This document shows positions 53,509 through 62,198 of a DNA stretch of 64,000 nucleotides, in pieces. The stretch is from Natranaeroarchaeum aerophilus (lineage in GTDB: Archaea; Halobacteriota; Halobacteria; Halobacteriales; Natronoarchaeaceae). The DNA is taken from NCBI RefSeq assembly GCF_023638055.1, contig NZ_JAKRVY010000001.1:689815-753814 (forward strand). The letters are read 5' to 3'. Under the pieces are notes generated by a model. It was not told the origin of the DNA. It saw only the letters and a program-made list of their open reading frames with translations, and did no database searches. Both the position numbers and the translations under genes were made by a program. The stretch's first letter is position 1. The number at the start of each line of letters is the position of its first letter.

Positions 53509-53921
53509 TCCGCTTCGCCGATCCGAGCGACGCGCCGATCCTCCGCGCACTCCAGTCGCTGCTCCCCGAACCTGCCCCGGAAACGCTGGAGCGTGCGCTT
53601 TCGGGCTACGGTCTCCTCCTCGTCTCGGCGGACGACAGCGACACGCCGGTCGGCTACGCGCTCACCCTGCCCGGGGACGAGCACGCGTATCTGGCCGAAC
53701 TCGTCGTCGCGCCGGACGCCCGCCGTGAGGGGCGCGCGACGTCGTTGCTCGGGGCGACCGTCGCACGGCTCCCCGACGGTGTAACGACGCTCTCGCTTGC
53801 GGTCTCGCCTGACAACGAGGCAGCACGAGAGCTGTATGAAACGGCTGGCTTCCGGGTCGTCGACGTCGATCCCGAGTACTACGAGAGAGGGCCAGCACTG
53901 ATACTCGCGCGGACGGTGTAG
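53505..53921 (+). CDS. GNAT family N-acetyltransferase
   Basis: 138 residues. It starts M-I-R-F-A-D-P-S-D-A and has the acetyl-CoA strand and loop L-A-E-L-V-V-A-P-D-A-R-R-E-G-R-A-T-S-L-L and N-E-A-A-R-E-L-Y-E-T-A-G-F. Coupled to the DUF92 gene by an ATGA overlap. Acceptor unknown, although a similar layout is used by ribosomal protein acetylases. Confidence 0.87.
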   Translation: MIRFADPSDAPILRALQSLLPEPAPETLERALSGYGLLLVSADDSDTPVGYALTLPGDEHAYLAELVVAPDARREGRATSLLGATVARLPDGVTTLSLAVSPDNEAARELYETAGFRVVDVDPEYYERGPALILARTV

Positions 53922-53947
53922 GCGGGAGAAGAGATCGACGGCTGGCG

Positions 53948-55300
53948 CTACACCGGATCGTCGACCAGCTGATCGATCGTTCGCAGCCTGACGTTCGTCG
54001 GGCGTTTCGTGAACTCGCCGAGCGACGCCGACACCGTCTGAGTGACGCCTCGCTGGGCGGCCAGATCAAGCAGTCGCTGGGTGAGCGGTCCGTCGAGCAC
54101 GAGTGCAGTCGGCGTCTCTTCTGTCCTGTCGAGTAGTTCGAACGCCTCCGAGACCGCCTCTTCGGCGACAATGTCGCACTCGTCGTCGAGTAGTCGGACG
54201 AGGGCGTTTCCGGCGACGGCGCTCGCGTGGCCCTGGATCGTCTCTGGCTGGGTTGCACCGTCGTCCGCCGCATCGTCTACTGGCTCCTCGCTCGCGTCGG
54301 CGTTGGCATCTGCCTCCGACATCGTGTCACTGTCGGCCGATTTGGCAACTGCGTCGTCGCTTTCTACCGCTGTGGTATCGGGTTCCGGATCGATTGTAGT
54401 CGCTGGCCGGTTCTCGCCGCCGTCCGTCCCGTCGTTCGTCGGTGCCGGACTGGCACTCCCGTCCGTCGCCGCAACGGCTGTGCGCGGGGCAGTGGCGTCC
54501 TTGACGACGGTGTAGGGTACTTTCTCGCGGAGCGCCTCGAACACATCGTCTCTGGAGAGGTCCTCGACGGACTTGCCGTCCGGCGCGAACGTGACGTAGT
54601 CGATATCACCGACCTGACTGAACTCCTTGAGTATCAGGTCGCCACCGCGGTCGCCGTCGAGAAAGACGGTCGTCGTGCGCTCGTTCGACAGCGCCGCGAC
54701 CGACTCGGGAATGTCGGTTCCTTCGACCGCGATGGCGTTTTTGACGCCGTACTGCAGCAGCGTCAGGACGTCTGAGCGTCCCTCAACGACGATGATCGCA
54801 TCGCTATCCGCGACGCGTGGCCCGGCGGGCAACCCCTCGTGCTCGGTAATATCGGCGACCCGGACCTGCTGGCGGACCTCGTCGAGGATGCGCTGGCTGG
54901 AGCCGGTCGTCTCGTCGAACGCCTCGACGAACAGCTCCTGGGCGCGCTCGATCACCTCTCGGCGTTTGGCCGCGCGGACGTCCTCGATGTTCGTCACTTC
55001 GAGGTCCGCGCGACAGGGCCCGATCCGGGTGAGTGTCTCCAGTGCCGCTGCGAGCGTCGCCGTCTCGACCTTGTCGAGGCTGGTCGCAATCGTTACAGTT
55101 CCGTGCGTCTCGCCGCCCGTGGAGTCGATTTCGACGTCGATGCGACCAACTTTCGAGGACTGCTGTAAGCTTCGCAGATCGAGCTCGTCGCCCAGCAGTC
55201 CCTCGGTCTGCCCGAAGATCGCACCGACGACGTCACTGCGTTCGACCACCCCGCTGGCGATGACGTCGGCGTGAATGAGATATTTCGTGGTGTCGTCCAT
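53948..55300 (-). CDS. dnaG: DNA primase DnaG, archaeal type
   Basis: 450 residues. The TOPRIM motif I-I-V-V-E-G-R-S-D-V-L is followed by F-L-D-G-D-R-G-G-D. A 120-residue low-complexity acidic linker (about 270-390) lies before the conserved C-terminal region L-A-Q-R-G-V-T-Q-T. Archaeal DnaG also serves the RNA exosome. The gene is alone on the minus strand, with a TATA box (TTATATA, 55364-55370). Confidence 0.95.
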   Translation of the reverse strand: MDDTTKYLIHADVIASGVVERSDVVGAIFGQTEGLLGDELDLRSLQQSSKVGRIDVEIDSTGGETHGTVTIATSLDKVETATLAAALETLTRIGPCRADLEVTNIEDVRAAKRREVIERAQELFVEAFDETTGSSQRILDEVRQQVRVADITEHEGLPAGPRVADSDAIIVVEGRSDVLTLLQYGVKNAIAVEGTDIPESVAALSNERTTTVFLDGDRGGDLILKEFSQVGDIDYVTFAPDGKSVEDLSRDDVFEALREKVPYTVVKDATAPRTAVAATDGSASPAPTNDGTDGGENRPATTIDPEPDTTAVESDDAVAKSADSDTMSEADANADASEEPVDDAADDGATQPETIQGHASAVAGNALVRLLDDECDIVAEEAVSEAFELLDRTEETPTALVLDGPLTQRLLDLAAQRGVTQTVSASLGEFTKRPTNVRLRTIDQLVDDPV

Positions 55301-55362
55301 TGATGATCTGCCCCGGTGTGGGGCGTGAGTGTGATGTGCCCATGATGATCGCCATGGAACAG

Positions 55363-55370
55363 TTTATATA
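55363..55370 (-). promoter_or_regulatory. TATA box of dnaG
   Basis: TTTATATA on the + strand gives TATATAAA on the coding strand, 63 bp upstream of the dnaG ATG. An array of half-sites starts 79 bp further up. Confidence 0.55.
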
Positions 55371-55448
55371 CGAGTTCGGCGGCCCAAATAGCTGTCGTCA
55401 CGCCCTCGTACAGCCCACAGATGGTGGTAATCGCCGCTTTGCTCGCTA

Positions 55449-55557
55449 ACTACATATCTCGAAGTGATTCACTACAATTTTCGAAGTATAATACTACAGA
55501 GAATGAACCGTTACACTACAATTTCTGTAGTTTACACTACGACATCTGTTGTCTTAT
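55449..55557. repeat. Array of ACTACA half-sites with 22-bp spacing
   Basis: ACTACA starts at 55449, 55471, 55493 and 55515 and ACTACG at 55536: spacings of 22, 22, 22 and 21 bp. In each unit the second half, after five bases, reads CGAAGT, CGAAGT, TGAACC, TGTAGT or TGTTGT, so most units are imperfect palindromes. The fourth (ACTACA-N5-TGTAGT) is perfect. It lies between dnaG and the 3' end of the sugar isomerase gene. Confidence 0.7.
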
Positions 55558-56294
55558 CGCGCCTGATGCGGATCCTGCAAGACGGCATCGGCGGTCGCCA
55601 GCGAGGCGAGTGGATCCTCGGGATGGTCGTGCTCGAACAGCAACCACTCGACGCCAGCGTCGCGTGCCGCGTCGACGCAGGCCGGAATATCGAGCACGCC
55701 GTCGCCGAGGTCCGTTGGCTCGCCCTCGGCGGTGACGTCTTTGAGGTGGACGAGCGGGATCCGATCGCTGTACTGGTCAAGCAGGTCGACGGGATCCCGA
55801 CCGGCGGCCTCGGCCCAGCCCAAATCCAGTTCGAAGCCGACCGATTCGTCGGTCTCCTCGACGAGCAGGTCGAAGGCTGCCATGGCGTCCGTGTCGGCTG
55901 GCGTGACGAACTCGTGGTCATGATTATGATAGAGCAGGCGGCAGTCGTGCTCGTCGAGCGCGTCGGCGAGTGAGTCGAGCCGCGCTGCCGTCTCCGTCAC
56001 CGCTTCGCGGTCCACGAAGTGTGATTCGTCGAGATACGGGACGATGACTGTCGCGCAGTCGAGCGCGCGGCAGGCGTCGGCGACCGCTCCGGGATCGCGT
56101 TCGATCTCTTCGGCCTGTACGTGTGCCCCGGCCATAGTGAGTTCAGCCGCCGATAGCGCCGCCTGCAGGCCGTCCGCGCTCGGGACGCCTGCGAACTCGA
56201 CGCCATCGAGCGACGTCTCGCCAACGGCCGAAAGCTGATCGGGAAGCGACGCGTCGAGTTCGCGCAACGTGTACAGCTGAATACCAGTCTGCAT
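55554..56294 (-). CDS. Sugar phosphate isomerase/epimerase family (AP endonuclease 2 fold)
   Basis: 246 residues from ATG 56294. The TIM-barrel metal ligands are visible: L-L-Y-H-N-H-D-H-E-F, G-F-E-L-D-L-G-W-A, L-V-H-L-K-D-V and a late E in F-E-H-D-H. It begins M-Q-T-G-I-Q-L-Y-T-L-R, typical of myo-inosose/hydroxypyruvate-isomerase-like enzymes. The substrate is not known. Divergent from the DUF3311/SSS genes. Confidence 0.88.
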   Translation of the reverse strand: MQTGIQLYTLRELDASLPDQLSAVGETSLDGVEFAGVPSADGLQAALSAAELTMAGAHVQAEEIERDPGAVADACRALDCATVIVPYLDESHFVDREAVTETAARLDSLADALDEHDCRLLYHNHDHEFVTPADTDAMAAFDLLVEETDESVGFELDLGWAEAAGRDPVDLLDQYSDRIPLVHLKDVTAEGEPTDLGDGVLDIPACVDAARDAGVEWLLFEHDHPEDPLASLATADAVLQDPHQAR

Positions 56295-56448
56295 GTCCTC
56301 CACTCGGACGCCGACTGTGAAAAAGCTCGGCGTCGGTTTCGGATCGCCGGGAGGGGAATCATCGGTTTCAGCTCGCCCAAAGCGGGATCGTCGGCGATCC
56401 AACACGATGCGACAGGCCTTACCATCCCCGGACCTCACTCACTGACAA

Positions 56449-56724
56449 ATGGCGACACGTTTGCGACGGATCGGCTGGGCGCTGGCCTTCCTCGCGCTGG
56501 CGGTGTTCGGCATCCCATGGTTCCTCTGGGGCGTGGATACGGTCGTGCTCGGACTTCCCGTCTGGCTCTGGTGGCATATCGGCGTGATGGTGGGGGCGAC
56601 GCTTCTGTTCTGGTTGTTCGCCCGCACTGACTGGGGCATCTGGATCGAGCCGGACCCGACTGCTGAACCGGATGACAAACCGACCGCTGAACCGAACGGC
56701 GACCGCGGGGGCGATGGGCGATGA
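56449..56724 (+). CDS. DUF3311 small membrane protein
   Basis: 91 residues with two membrane helices and F-G-I-P-W-F-L-W-G. Proteins of this kind are small partners of SSS-type symporters and often sit just before them. Here the symporter gene overlaps its end by 4 bp (ATGA). Confidence 0.82.
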   Translation: MATRLRRIGWALAFLALAVFGIPWFLWGVDTVVLGLPVWLWWHIGVMVGATLLFWLFARTDWGIWIEPDPTAEPDDKPTAEPNGDRGGDGR

Positions 56725-58199
56725 ACGCGATTGGCATCCAGCTTGGTATCGTCGTTGCCTACCTGTGTCTGGCGCTCGTGATTGGCCTGCTCGCGTATCG
56801 TGTTACCGAGCGGACCGCCGAGGACTTCTATCTGGCGAGCCGCTCGTTCGGAACGATCGTCCTGCTGTTTACGACCTTCGCGACGCTGCTGTCAGCGTTC
56901 ACCTTCTTCGGCGGACCGGACATCGCCTACCAGAGCGGGCCGGAGTGGATCCTCGTCATGGGTCTGATGGACGGGATCATCTTCGCGATCCTGTGGTACG
57001 TGATCGGCTACAAACAGTGGCTAATCGGGAATCGACACGGGTACGTGACGCTCGGTGAGATGCTCGGCGATCGCTTCGGCTCCATGGGCCTCCGGGGACT
57101 GGTCGCTGTCGTCAGCCTGTTTTGGCTGTTCCCGTACGTTATGCTCCAGCAGATGGGTGCGGGAGCGGCACTGACCGGGCTGACTGACGGGTGGTTACCC
57201 TACTGGGCCGGTGCGGCATTGGTTACCGTCTTCATGATCGTCTACGTCGTGCTCGCGGGCATGCGTGGGATCGCCTGGACCGACACGCTACAGGGAGCGT
57301 TCATGCTCGGAATCACCTGGGTCGCCGCGCTGTGGGTACTAGACGCCGTCGGCGGTGCGGGTGCGGCGACCGCGTCGGTGGCGGATTCGAACCCCGAGTT
57401 CCTCGCGCTCGGGAGCAGCGTCTACACGCCGGAATTCATGCTTTCGACGGCAATCTCGATAGGTTTCGGGGTCGCGATGTTCCCACAGGTCAACCAGCGG
57501 TTTTTCACCGCCGGCTCGAAGACGGTGTTCAAACGCACCTTCGTCCTCTGGCCGGTGCTCGTCGTGCTCCTGTTCGTACCTGCCTTCCTTCTCGGGACGT
57601 GGGCTGCGGGACTCGGTATCGATGCCAATATCGATGCCGGTGAGAGCGTCCTGCCGATCCTGCTCAACGAGTACACCCCAGTCTGGTTTGCCGCGCTGGT
57701 TATCGCGGGTGCGATGGCCGCGATGATGTCCTCTAGCGATTCGATGCTGCTGTCGGGCTCGTCGTACTTTACACGGGACGTCTACCGACCTTTCATCAAT
57801 GCCGACATCTCCGACCGCCGCGAGGACCTGCTCGGCCGGATCGGTGTCGTCGTCTTCGCGGCCGCGACCTTCGTTGCCAGCCTTGGTCAGCCCGGAACGC
57901 TGGTCGAGATCGGCGAACTCGCATTCTCCGGGTTCGCACAGCTTGCGTTCCCGGTAATCGTCGCCCTGTACTGGCGCAAGACGACGCTCACCGGGATGTA
58001 CGCCGGCATCGGTGGCAGTCAGCTTTTTTATTTATTGGCCCGGTTCACCTCAGTCGTCCCCGCAACCTACTTCGGCTGGAACGCCTCGGTCGTCGGCATG
58101 CTGCTCGGGCTCGTCCTGACGGTCGGCGTCTCGGCGGCGACGAGCGCTGCTGCGGACGAGCGTCACTCGCGCTTCTTGTACGGCGTCGAGACCGAGTAG
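56721..58199 (+). CDS. Sodium:solute symporter (SSS family)
   Basis: 492 residues, about 13 membrane helices. Signatures: D-F-Y-L-A-S-R-S-F-G, T-L-L-S-A-F-T-F-F-G-G-P and A-M-A-A-M-M-S-S-S-D-S-M-L-L, where sodium binds. Substrates in this family include sugars, monocarboxylates and amino acids; position near a sugar isomerase suggests a carbon source. It overlaps the DUF3311 gene by 4 bp. Confidence 0.92.
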   Translation: MNAIGIQLGIVVAYLCLALVIGLLAYRVTERTAEDFYLASRSFGTIVLLFTTFATLLSAFTFFGGPDIAYQSGPEWILVMGLMDGIIFAILWYVIGYKQWLIGNRHGYVTLGEMLGDRFGSMGLRGLVAVVSLFWLFPYVMLQQMGAGAALTGLTDGWLPYWAGAALVTVFMIVYVVLAGMRGIAWTDTLQGAFMLGITWVAALWVLDAVGGAGAATASVADSNPEFLALGSSVYTPEFMLSTAISIGFGVAMFPQVNQRFFTAGSKTVFKRTFVLWPVLVVLLFVPAFLLGTWAAGLGIDANIDAGESVLPILLNEYTPVWFAALVIAGAMAAMMSSSDSMLLSGSSYFTRDVYRPFINADISDRREDLLGRIGVVVFAAATFVASLGQPGTLVEIGELAFSGFAQLAFPVIVALYWRKTTLTGMYAGIGGSQLFYLLARFTSVVPATYFGWNASVVGMLLGLVLTVGVSAATSAAADERHSRFLYGVETE

Positions 58200-58224
58200 T
58201 CACGGGGACAGTTGTTCGCCCGGG

Positions 58225-59808
58225 CTACTCCACGAGGCTCGGCGGATTGATAACAGTCGGCTCGTGATCACCACAGCCGTGGCGATAGATCACCTGGGTC
58301 GACCGATCCCGATCCTCCGGGCTGTCGATCGTCTCCAGCGTGACGTCCTCGCTGGCGTAGTACATGTTGACGTGGGTGAGCTCCTCGCCGTCCTCGCCCT
58401 CCCACGTCTCACAGAGATGCTCCGCGAGCGCCAGCGATGCTGAACCGGTGTCACCGGCGCGCCGAACGCTGTTCATATAGAACCGCTCCCGGTAGGTGCC
58501 ATACTGCTGTTGTAGCTCCTTGCCGGGACGCTCGAAGGTGAACTCACGATCGTTGTAGACGTCGATCCGCTCGCCGGTCGTTGTCTGGGCGGCGAAGACG
58601 TGGTACCGATCGGTCGTCCGCGGGATCGGCGCGAAGATACTCCACTCTGGTTGGTAGATCATCGTGTCGTAGGCCACGTCCTCGACCTGTTCTTTCGGCC
58701 CCTCGTCCGCGGGAACGACACCTGCGCCAGTACCGACTGCCAGCAGCGCGAGCGCGACCACGAGGAAGGCGGCGACCCCGTAGACTCCGGTGTACACCGC
58801 TCGCCGGGTCCACAATTCGCCGCCTGCGGTCGGGATGTGACGGGGGAATACAAGCGCCACTGCGCCAACCCGTCCCGCGGCAGCGTGAAGCCGGTCGACC
58901 GGGACGCCGACCAGCCGCGCCAGACGATCCAGATCACGCCAGAATTCCCCCTGTGCAAACAGCAACAGCCCCGCCATTGCGACGTAGGGGAACGCCCCGA
59001 TTCGGACGGTGACGGCGAAACTCGCGTGGGCGACGACGAACATCCCCGCGAAGACGAGCCGAAGACGGCCAGTCAGGAAGAAGAGCAGCCAGCCGTACAG
59101 CAGCATGTAGTACCAGGTCAGCCCACCGAGCTGTAGCAGCTCGGGGAACTGCCGCATCGTCTCGCCGAGCAGAAAGGTCGTATCGTCGAGTCCCATGATC
59201 AGCGGCGTCGCCTCCCCGCCGGTCCACAGCTCCTCGCCCGACTTGTGGTAGCCGTTGATCACGTACATCGCGATCATCTGGAAGAGTGCGCCGAGGGTAG
59301 CAATGCTGAACACCGACGTCCGTGCCTCTCGATCCCGGTGGACGGCGTCGATCGACCAGCGCTCGCCGAGCGGCAGGAAGAGCGCCCAGAAGAGCAGCAG
59401 TCGGAAGAGCACGTCGGCGTAGCTCGTCACCAGCGGGTTGTGCTGGTCCAGCGAAATCACGAACACGAAGGAGATGACCATCGCCACGCGCGTCTTGTAG
59501 CCGACCAGCAGTTGCAGGGCAACTAGCGCGTGAACGACGAACAGGGCGGCGATGATCGTTGGATCGCTCGTGTACGCGAAGACGTTGAGCCCATCGCTCG
59601 CCATCGATGCCGTCACGGCACCGTCGTCAGTATAATAGAAGTGGAAGTTCCGCGACCGCGAGAGCACGTCGCCGACGATGAGCACCGCGACGATCATGCG
59701 GAACACCGCGAGCGTACGGGTGTCGATGGAACCGCGGCGCTTGAGGCCGCCATAGAGGACACGTCCTGCTCGAGCCGCCCGATTCGTGATCGTGGTCGGG
59801 TCAGACAT
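58225..59808 (-). CDS. HTTM-domain membrane protein
   Basis: 527 residues. The first 350 residues hold the HTTM (horizontally transferred transmembrane) domain: L-A-V-F-R-M-I-V-A, F-R-L-L-L-F-W-A-L-F-L-P-L-G-E-R-W-S-I-D-A and Y-V-I-N-G-Y-H-K-S-G. The soluble C-terminal part has E-W-S-I-F-A-P-I-P. Relatives include the vitamin K-dependent gamma-carboxylase. Carboxylase activity is not implied. It is convergent with the SSS symporter, with 25 bp between the ends. Confidence 0.85.
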   Translation of the reverse strand: MSDPTTITNRAARAGRVLYGGLKRRGSIDTRTLAVFRMIVAVLIVGDVLSRSRNFHFYYTDDGAVTASMASDGLNVFAYTSDPTIIAALFVVHALVALQLLVGYKTRVAMVISFVFVISLDQHNPLVTSYADVLFRLLLFWALFLPLGERWSIDAVHRDREARTSVFSIATLGALFQMIAMYVINGYHKSGEELWTGGEATPLIMGLDDTTFLLGETMRQFPELLQLGGLTWYYMLLYGWLLFFLTGRLRLVFAGMFVVAHASFAVTVRIGAFPYVAMAGLLLFAQGEFWRDLDRLARLVGVPVDRLHAAAGRVGAVALVFPRHIPTAGGELWTRRAVYTGVYGVAAFLVVALALLAVGTGAGVVPADEGPKEQVEDVAYDTMIYQPEWSIFAPIPRTTDRYHVFAAQTTTGERIDVYNDREFTFERPGKELQQQYGTYRERFYMNSVRRAGDTGSASLALAEHLCETWEGEDGEELTHVNMYYASEDVTLETIDSPEDRDRSTQVIYRHGCGDHEPTVINPPSLVE

Positions 59809-60059
59809 GGGCGATCGAACCGACCGTGGAATCCAGTGATGTAGGGGGCGACATGTGTGGTTTTTACTTCGTTTTGAGGTGCATTATATATATTTTGTGT
59901 CCTCCGAGCACTCTCCGTGGACGACGCTGTTGCTTGCTGCACTCAGAGATGTGCGATTCAGGGGCGTTCGTGGTGGAGTCAGACTGCACGGTTTCCACTG
60001 AGGAGTCGCTTGCGGGTCTACATCAGCAGAATGCACCTGAGCGGATGCAGTAGTAGAAA

Positions 60060-60255
60060 GCCCCCGCGGCGGGAGCGAGCAAACGCGGCTTGTTTGCGAG
60101 CTACGATCGACGGAGCCGATCGGGATTTGAACTCATCCAGAGACGGTCGCTCTCACTCCGTTCGAGCGCTGCGACTCTTTGTGTTCAAATCCCTTCTGTT
60201 GCCGTTTCGCTGACGCAGGGGCTCGCTACGCTCGCCGGTTTGCGTCAGCAGAAAG
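60060..60255. repeat. Degenerate tRNA-Asp 3'-end modules
   Basis: A 13-of-15 copy of the tRNA-Asp acceptor (GCCCCCGCGGCGGGA, 60060) is followed by hairpins. Then GGGATTTGAA (60122-60131) and its inverted copy TTCAAATCCC (60184-60193) frame a 52-bp spacer. A stem (TTTCGCTGACGCA at 60205 with TGCGTCAGCAGAAA at 60241) follows. The rest of 59809-60059 contains only the promoter of the HTTM gene. Confidence 0.55.
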
Positions 60256-60390
60256 CGCCCGAGGCGGGATTTGAACCCCGGTCACAGCAAAGCTGTTCCC
60301 TGCTTCAAATCCCTTGGAGGGTATTTGCGGCTCACGGAGTGACGAGCACACGCTACGCGGTGCTCGTCGACGTTGTTCGCCGCAAAAGTA
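60256..60390. repeat. tRNA-Asp 3'-end module B
   Basis: CGCCCGAGGCGGGATTTGAA (60256-60275) is identical to the last 20 bases of the tRNA-Asp gene (minus strand). The inverted TTCAAATCCC is at 60304-60313. Then TTTGCGGC (60325) and GCCGCAAA (60380) frame a hairpin that ends just before the tRNA gene. Length 135 bp. Confidence 0.65.
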
Positions 60391-60463
60391 CGCCCGAGGC
60401 GGGATTTGAACCCGCGTCACGACCGTGACAGGGTCATATGATAGGCCACTACACCACCCGGGC
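60391..60463 (-). tRNA. tRNA-Asp (GUC), copy 1
   Basis: 73 bases without encoded CCA. Acceptor stem GCCCGGG pairs with CTCGGGC (one G-T pair), discriminator G. The anticodon arm is C-C-T-G-T-C-A-C-G-G with anticodon GTC. The T-arm is CGGGTTCAAATCCCG. CTTAAG at 60494-60499 is a likely TATA element. Identical to the gene at 61831. Confidence 0.96.
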
Positions 60464-60591
60464 TGACTACACTCCTGCTTTCCCGGCCATCGACTTAAGC
60501 CCCTCGCATTGAACTGCCCCTGTGAACGGTTCACCCAACACCCTCCATGCATGGGTACAACACACAAGTTCCATGAGTCCGAACACCAGCC

Positions 60592-60984
60592 ATGGCCTCG
60601 ATACCCGAGGAGTACCACGACCTGTTCGAGCGCCCGACCATCGCTCACGTCTCGACGACGCTTCCCAACGGCTACCCGCACGTCACGCCGGTCTGGATCG
60701 ATTACGACGTCGAGGAACACCTGTTGCTGGTCAACACCGAGCGCGAGCGTCGCAAGGAGCTGAACGTCAGAGAGGACCCGAAGGTGGGCGTCAGCATGAC
60801 CGATCCTGACGATCCCTATCGACGCATCTCGGTGTTCGGCGACGTCGTCGAACACACGACCGAAGGCGCACGCGAGCATATCGACGAGCTCTCCCAGCGG
60901 TACACCGGCCAGGAGTACACCGAGGCAAACGAGATCGAGACCGAGCGCGTCCTCCTGAAAATATCCCCGGAGCGGGTATTCTAA
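60592..60984 (+). CDS. Pyridoxamine 5'-phosphate oxidase-fold, F420/FMN-binding protein
   Basis: 130 residues. P-T-I-A-H-V-S-T-T-L-P-N-G-Y-P-H-V-T-P-V-W-I-D-Y is the PPOX split-barrel opening, followed by V-N-T-E-R-E-R-R-K and the late E-R-V-L-L-K-I-S-P-E. It matches F420-dependent or heme-utilisation PPOX proteins. It probably binds F420 or FMN to reduce a small molecule. Confidence 0.85.
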   Translation: MASIPEEYHDLFERPTIAHVSTTLPNGYPHVTPVWIDYDVEEHLLLVNTERERRKELNVREDPKVGVSMTDPDDPYRRISVFGDVVEHTTEGAREHIDELSQRYTGQEYTEANEIETERVLLKISPERVF

Positions 60985-61032
60985 CCAACAGCCGACGACC
61001 AGACATTTCTCCGTAGAGACCATAGAAACGGT

Positions 61033-61644
61033 ATGAGCGACAGTCCAGACGTCACTGCGTCTCGTCCCGACAGCCCGATTCAACTGGCGGGGACCGACCA
61101 CATCTCCGTCATCGGCAGCAACGAGGAGGATACGATCGAGTTCTACCGAGACCTGCTCGGGATGTCGCTGGTGCTTCGCCAGCCCAACCTCGACGATCCC
61201 AACCAGACCCACCTCTTTTTCGACACCGGCGACGGGCGGATCCTCACCTTCTTCGTCGCCGACGAGCGCGAGTCGAACCCACAGCCCCACCGCCACCGGG
61301 TTGGTTCGGTGCACCACCTCTCCTTTTCGGTCGAGCCCGAGCGCTTCGTCGAGACCCGCGAGGCCCTCGAAGAGACCGGCCACGGATACAACGAGTTCGA
61401 CCGCGGCATCTTCCACTCGCTCTATACGCGAGATCACAACGGACTGACCCTCGAACTCGCTACGGACAAGTTCTCGATTCCTGACGAGCGGCGCGGCGAG
61501 GTGCTTGCGACCGCCCAGCGCCTGCGCGTTGAGGACGGTGCGGAGTACGCCGAAGAACGACATCTCGAAGCCGCGCTGGAGGAGCTGGGTATCGAGAGTG
61601 AAAAGTACGAACTACCGGATGCAGACAGCGGCGTCGGTATCTGA
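61033..61644 (+). CDS. VOC family (glyoxalase/dioxygenase) protein
   Basis: 203 residues. The first beta-alpha-beta unit has G-T-D-H-I-S-V-I and Y-R-D-L-L-G-M. The second has S-V-H-H-L-S-F-S-V and the metal Glu region G-L-T-L-E-L-A. The metal ligands fit His, His and Glu. A C-terminal 40-residue helical tail is added. The reaction is unknown: an isomerase, ring-cleaving dioxygenase or resistance protein. Confidence 0.85.
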   Translation: MSDSPDVTASRPDSPIQLAGTDHISVIGSNEEDTIEFYRDLLGMSLVLRQPNLDDPNQTHLFFDTGDGRILTFFVADERESNPQPHRHRVGSVHHLSFSVEPERFVETREALEETGHGYNEFDRGIFHSLYTRDHNGLTLELATDKFSIPDERRGEVLATAQRLRVEDGAEYAEERHLEAALEELGIESEKYELPDADSGVGI

Positions 61645-61685
61645 TCCGGATGCTGTCGAGCCACTTCGTCAGGACCTCGTAGAAG

Positions 61686-61830
61686 CGCCCGAGGCGGGAT
61701 GTTGAACTCCCGGAACTTCGCTCGCGCTGCTCGCTCGTTCCGTCGTTCAAATCCCTTGGAGCCGCTCTTCCGATCTCGGGGTTCGCTCGGCGATGAAACG
61801 CCTCGCTAGGAGAAGTGAGATCGGAAGAAG
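61686..61830. repeat. tRNA-Asp 3'-end module C
   Basis: CGCCCGAGGCGGGA (61686-61699) repeats the tRNA-Asp end, then GTTGAAC and the inverted TTCAAATCCC (61746-61755). CTCTTCCGATCTC (61764) pairs with GAGATCGGAAGAAG (61817) and ends at the tRNA gene at 61831. 145 bp, the same layout as the module before copy 1. Confidence 0.65.
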
Positions 61831-61903
61831 CGCCCGAGGCGGGATTTGAACCCGCGTCACGACCGTGACAGGGTCATATGATAGGCCACTACACCACCCG
61901 GGC
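61831..61903 (-). tRNA. tRNA-Asp (GUC), copy 2
   Basis: 73 bases identical to copy 1 over the whole gene. Anticodon GTC. The flanks differ except for the 3'-end module pattern. TTCTTAAG (61936-61943) is the likely TATA element, at a similar distance as in copy 1. Confidence 0.96.
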
Positions 61904-62198
61904 TTGCGAACGCATCCTATCGTTGCCGGGTGGTATTCTTAAGACTTTCCAAACGGTCACGGTATGCCATCGGGGGACAGCCGTGTCACGACCCCACAAA
62001 CGCTTTAAAGGTTGCTCGCATAGCGGTCAGTACTGACAGCCGACAGATCCACACCCACCGACCCGCGTTTGCCCGCTCCTTCTGGGGTCCGATAGCTGTA
62101 TATCCCAACCTACTTGGTAAGCCTTAATAGTCCTGCGTCGGTAAGGGCCTGTAGTATCTCGTGATAGCAGTTTCTCTCTCCGGTCAGACCCACAACAC
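61904..62198. promoter_or_regulatory. Promoter region of tRNA-Asp copy 2 and the rpo operon
   Basis: 295 bp. For the minus strand, TTCTTAAG serves the tRNA. For rpoH, CTTTAAAG (62003-62010) and CTTAATAG (62123-62130) are candidate TATA boxes; the second is 70 bp before the ATG. Confidence 0.5.

Noticed and set aside
55449-55557. CRISPR-like array
   Set aside because: Only six bases are kept per 22-bp period; true CRISPR repeats are longer and identical, with unique spacers of 30 bases or more.
60090-60428. A + strand frame ending in E-A-G-F-E-P-A-S-R-P
   Set aside because: This phrase is the well-known artefact of translating the complement of a tRNA T-arm and acceptor.
60226-61563. A 445-codon frame on the minus strand covering the tRNA-Asp gene and two + strand genes
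   Set aside because: It is the antisense shadow of the PPOX and VOC genes and reads through the tRNA; its end translates tRNA T-arm sequence.
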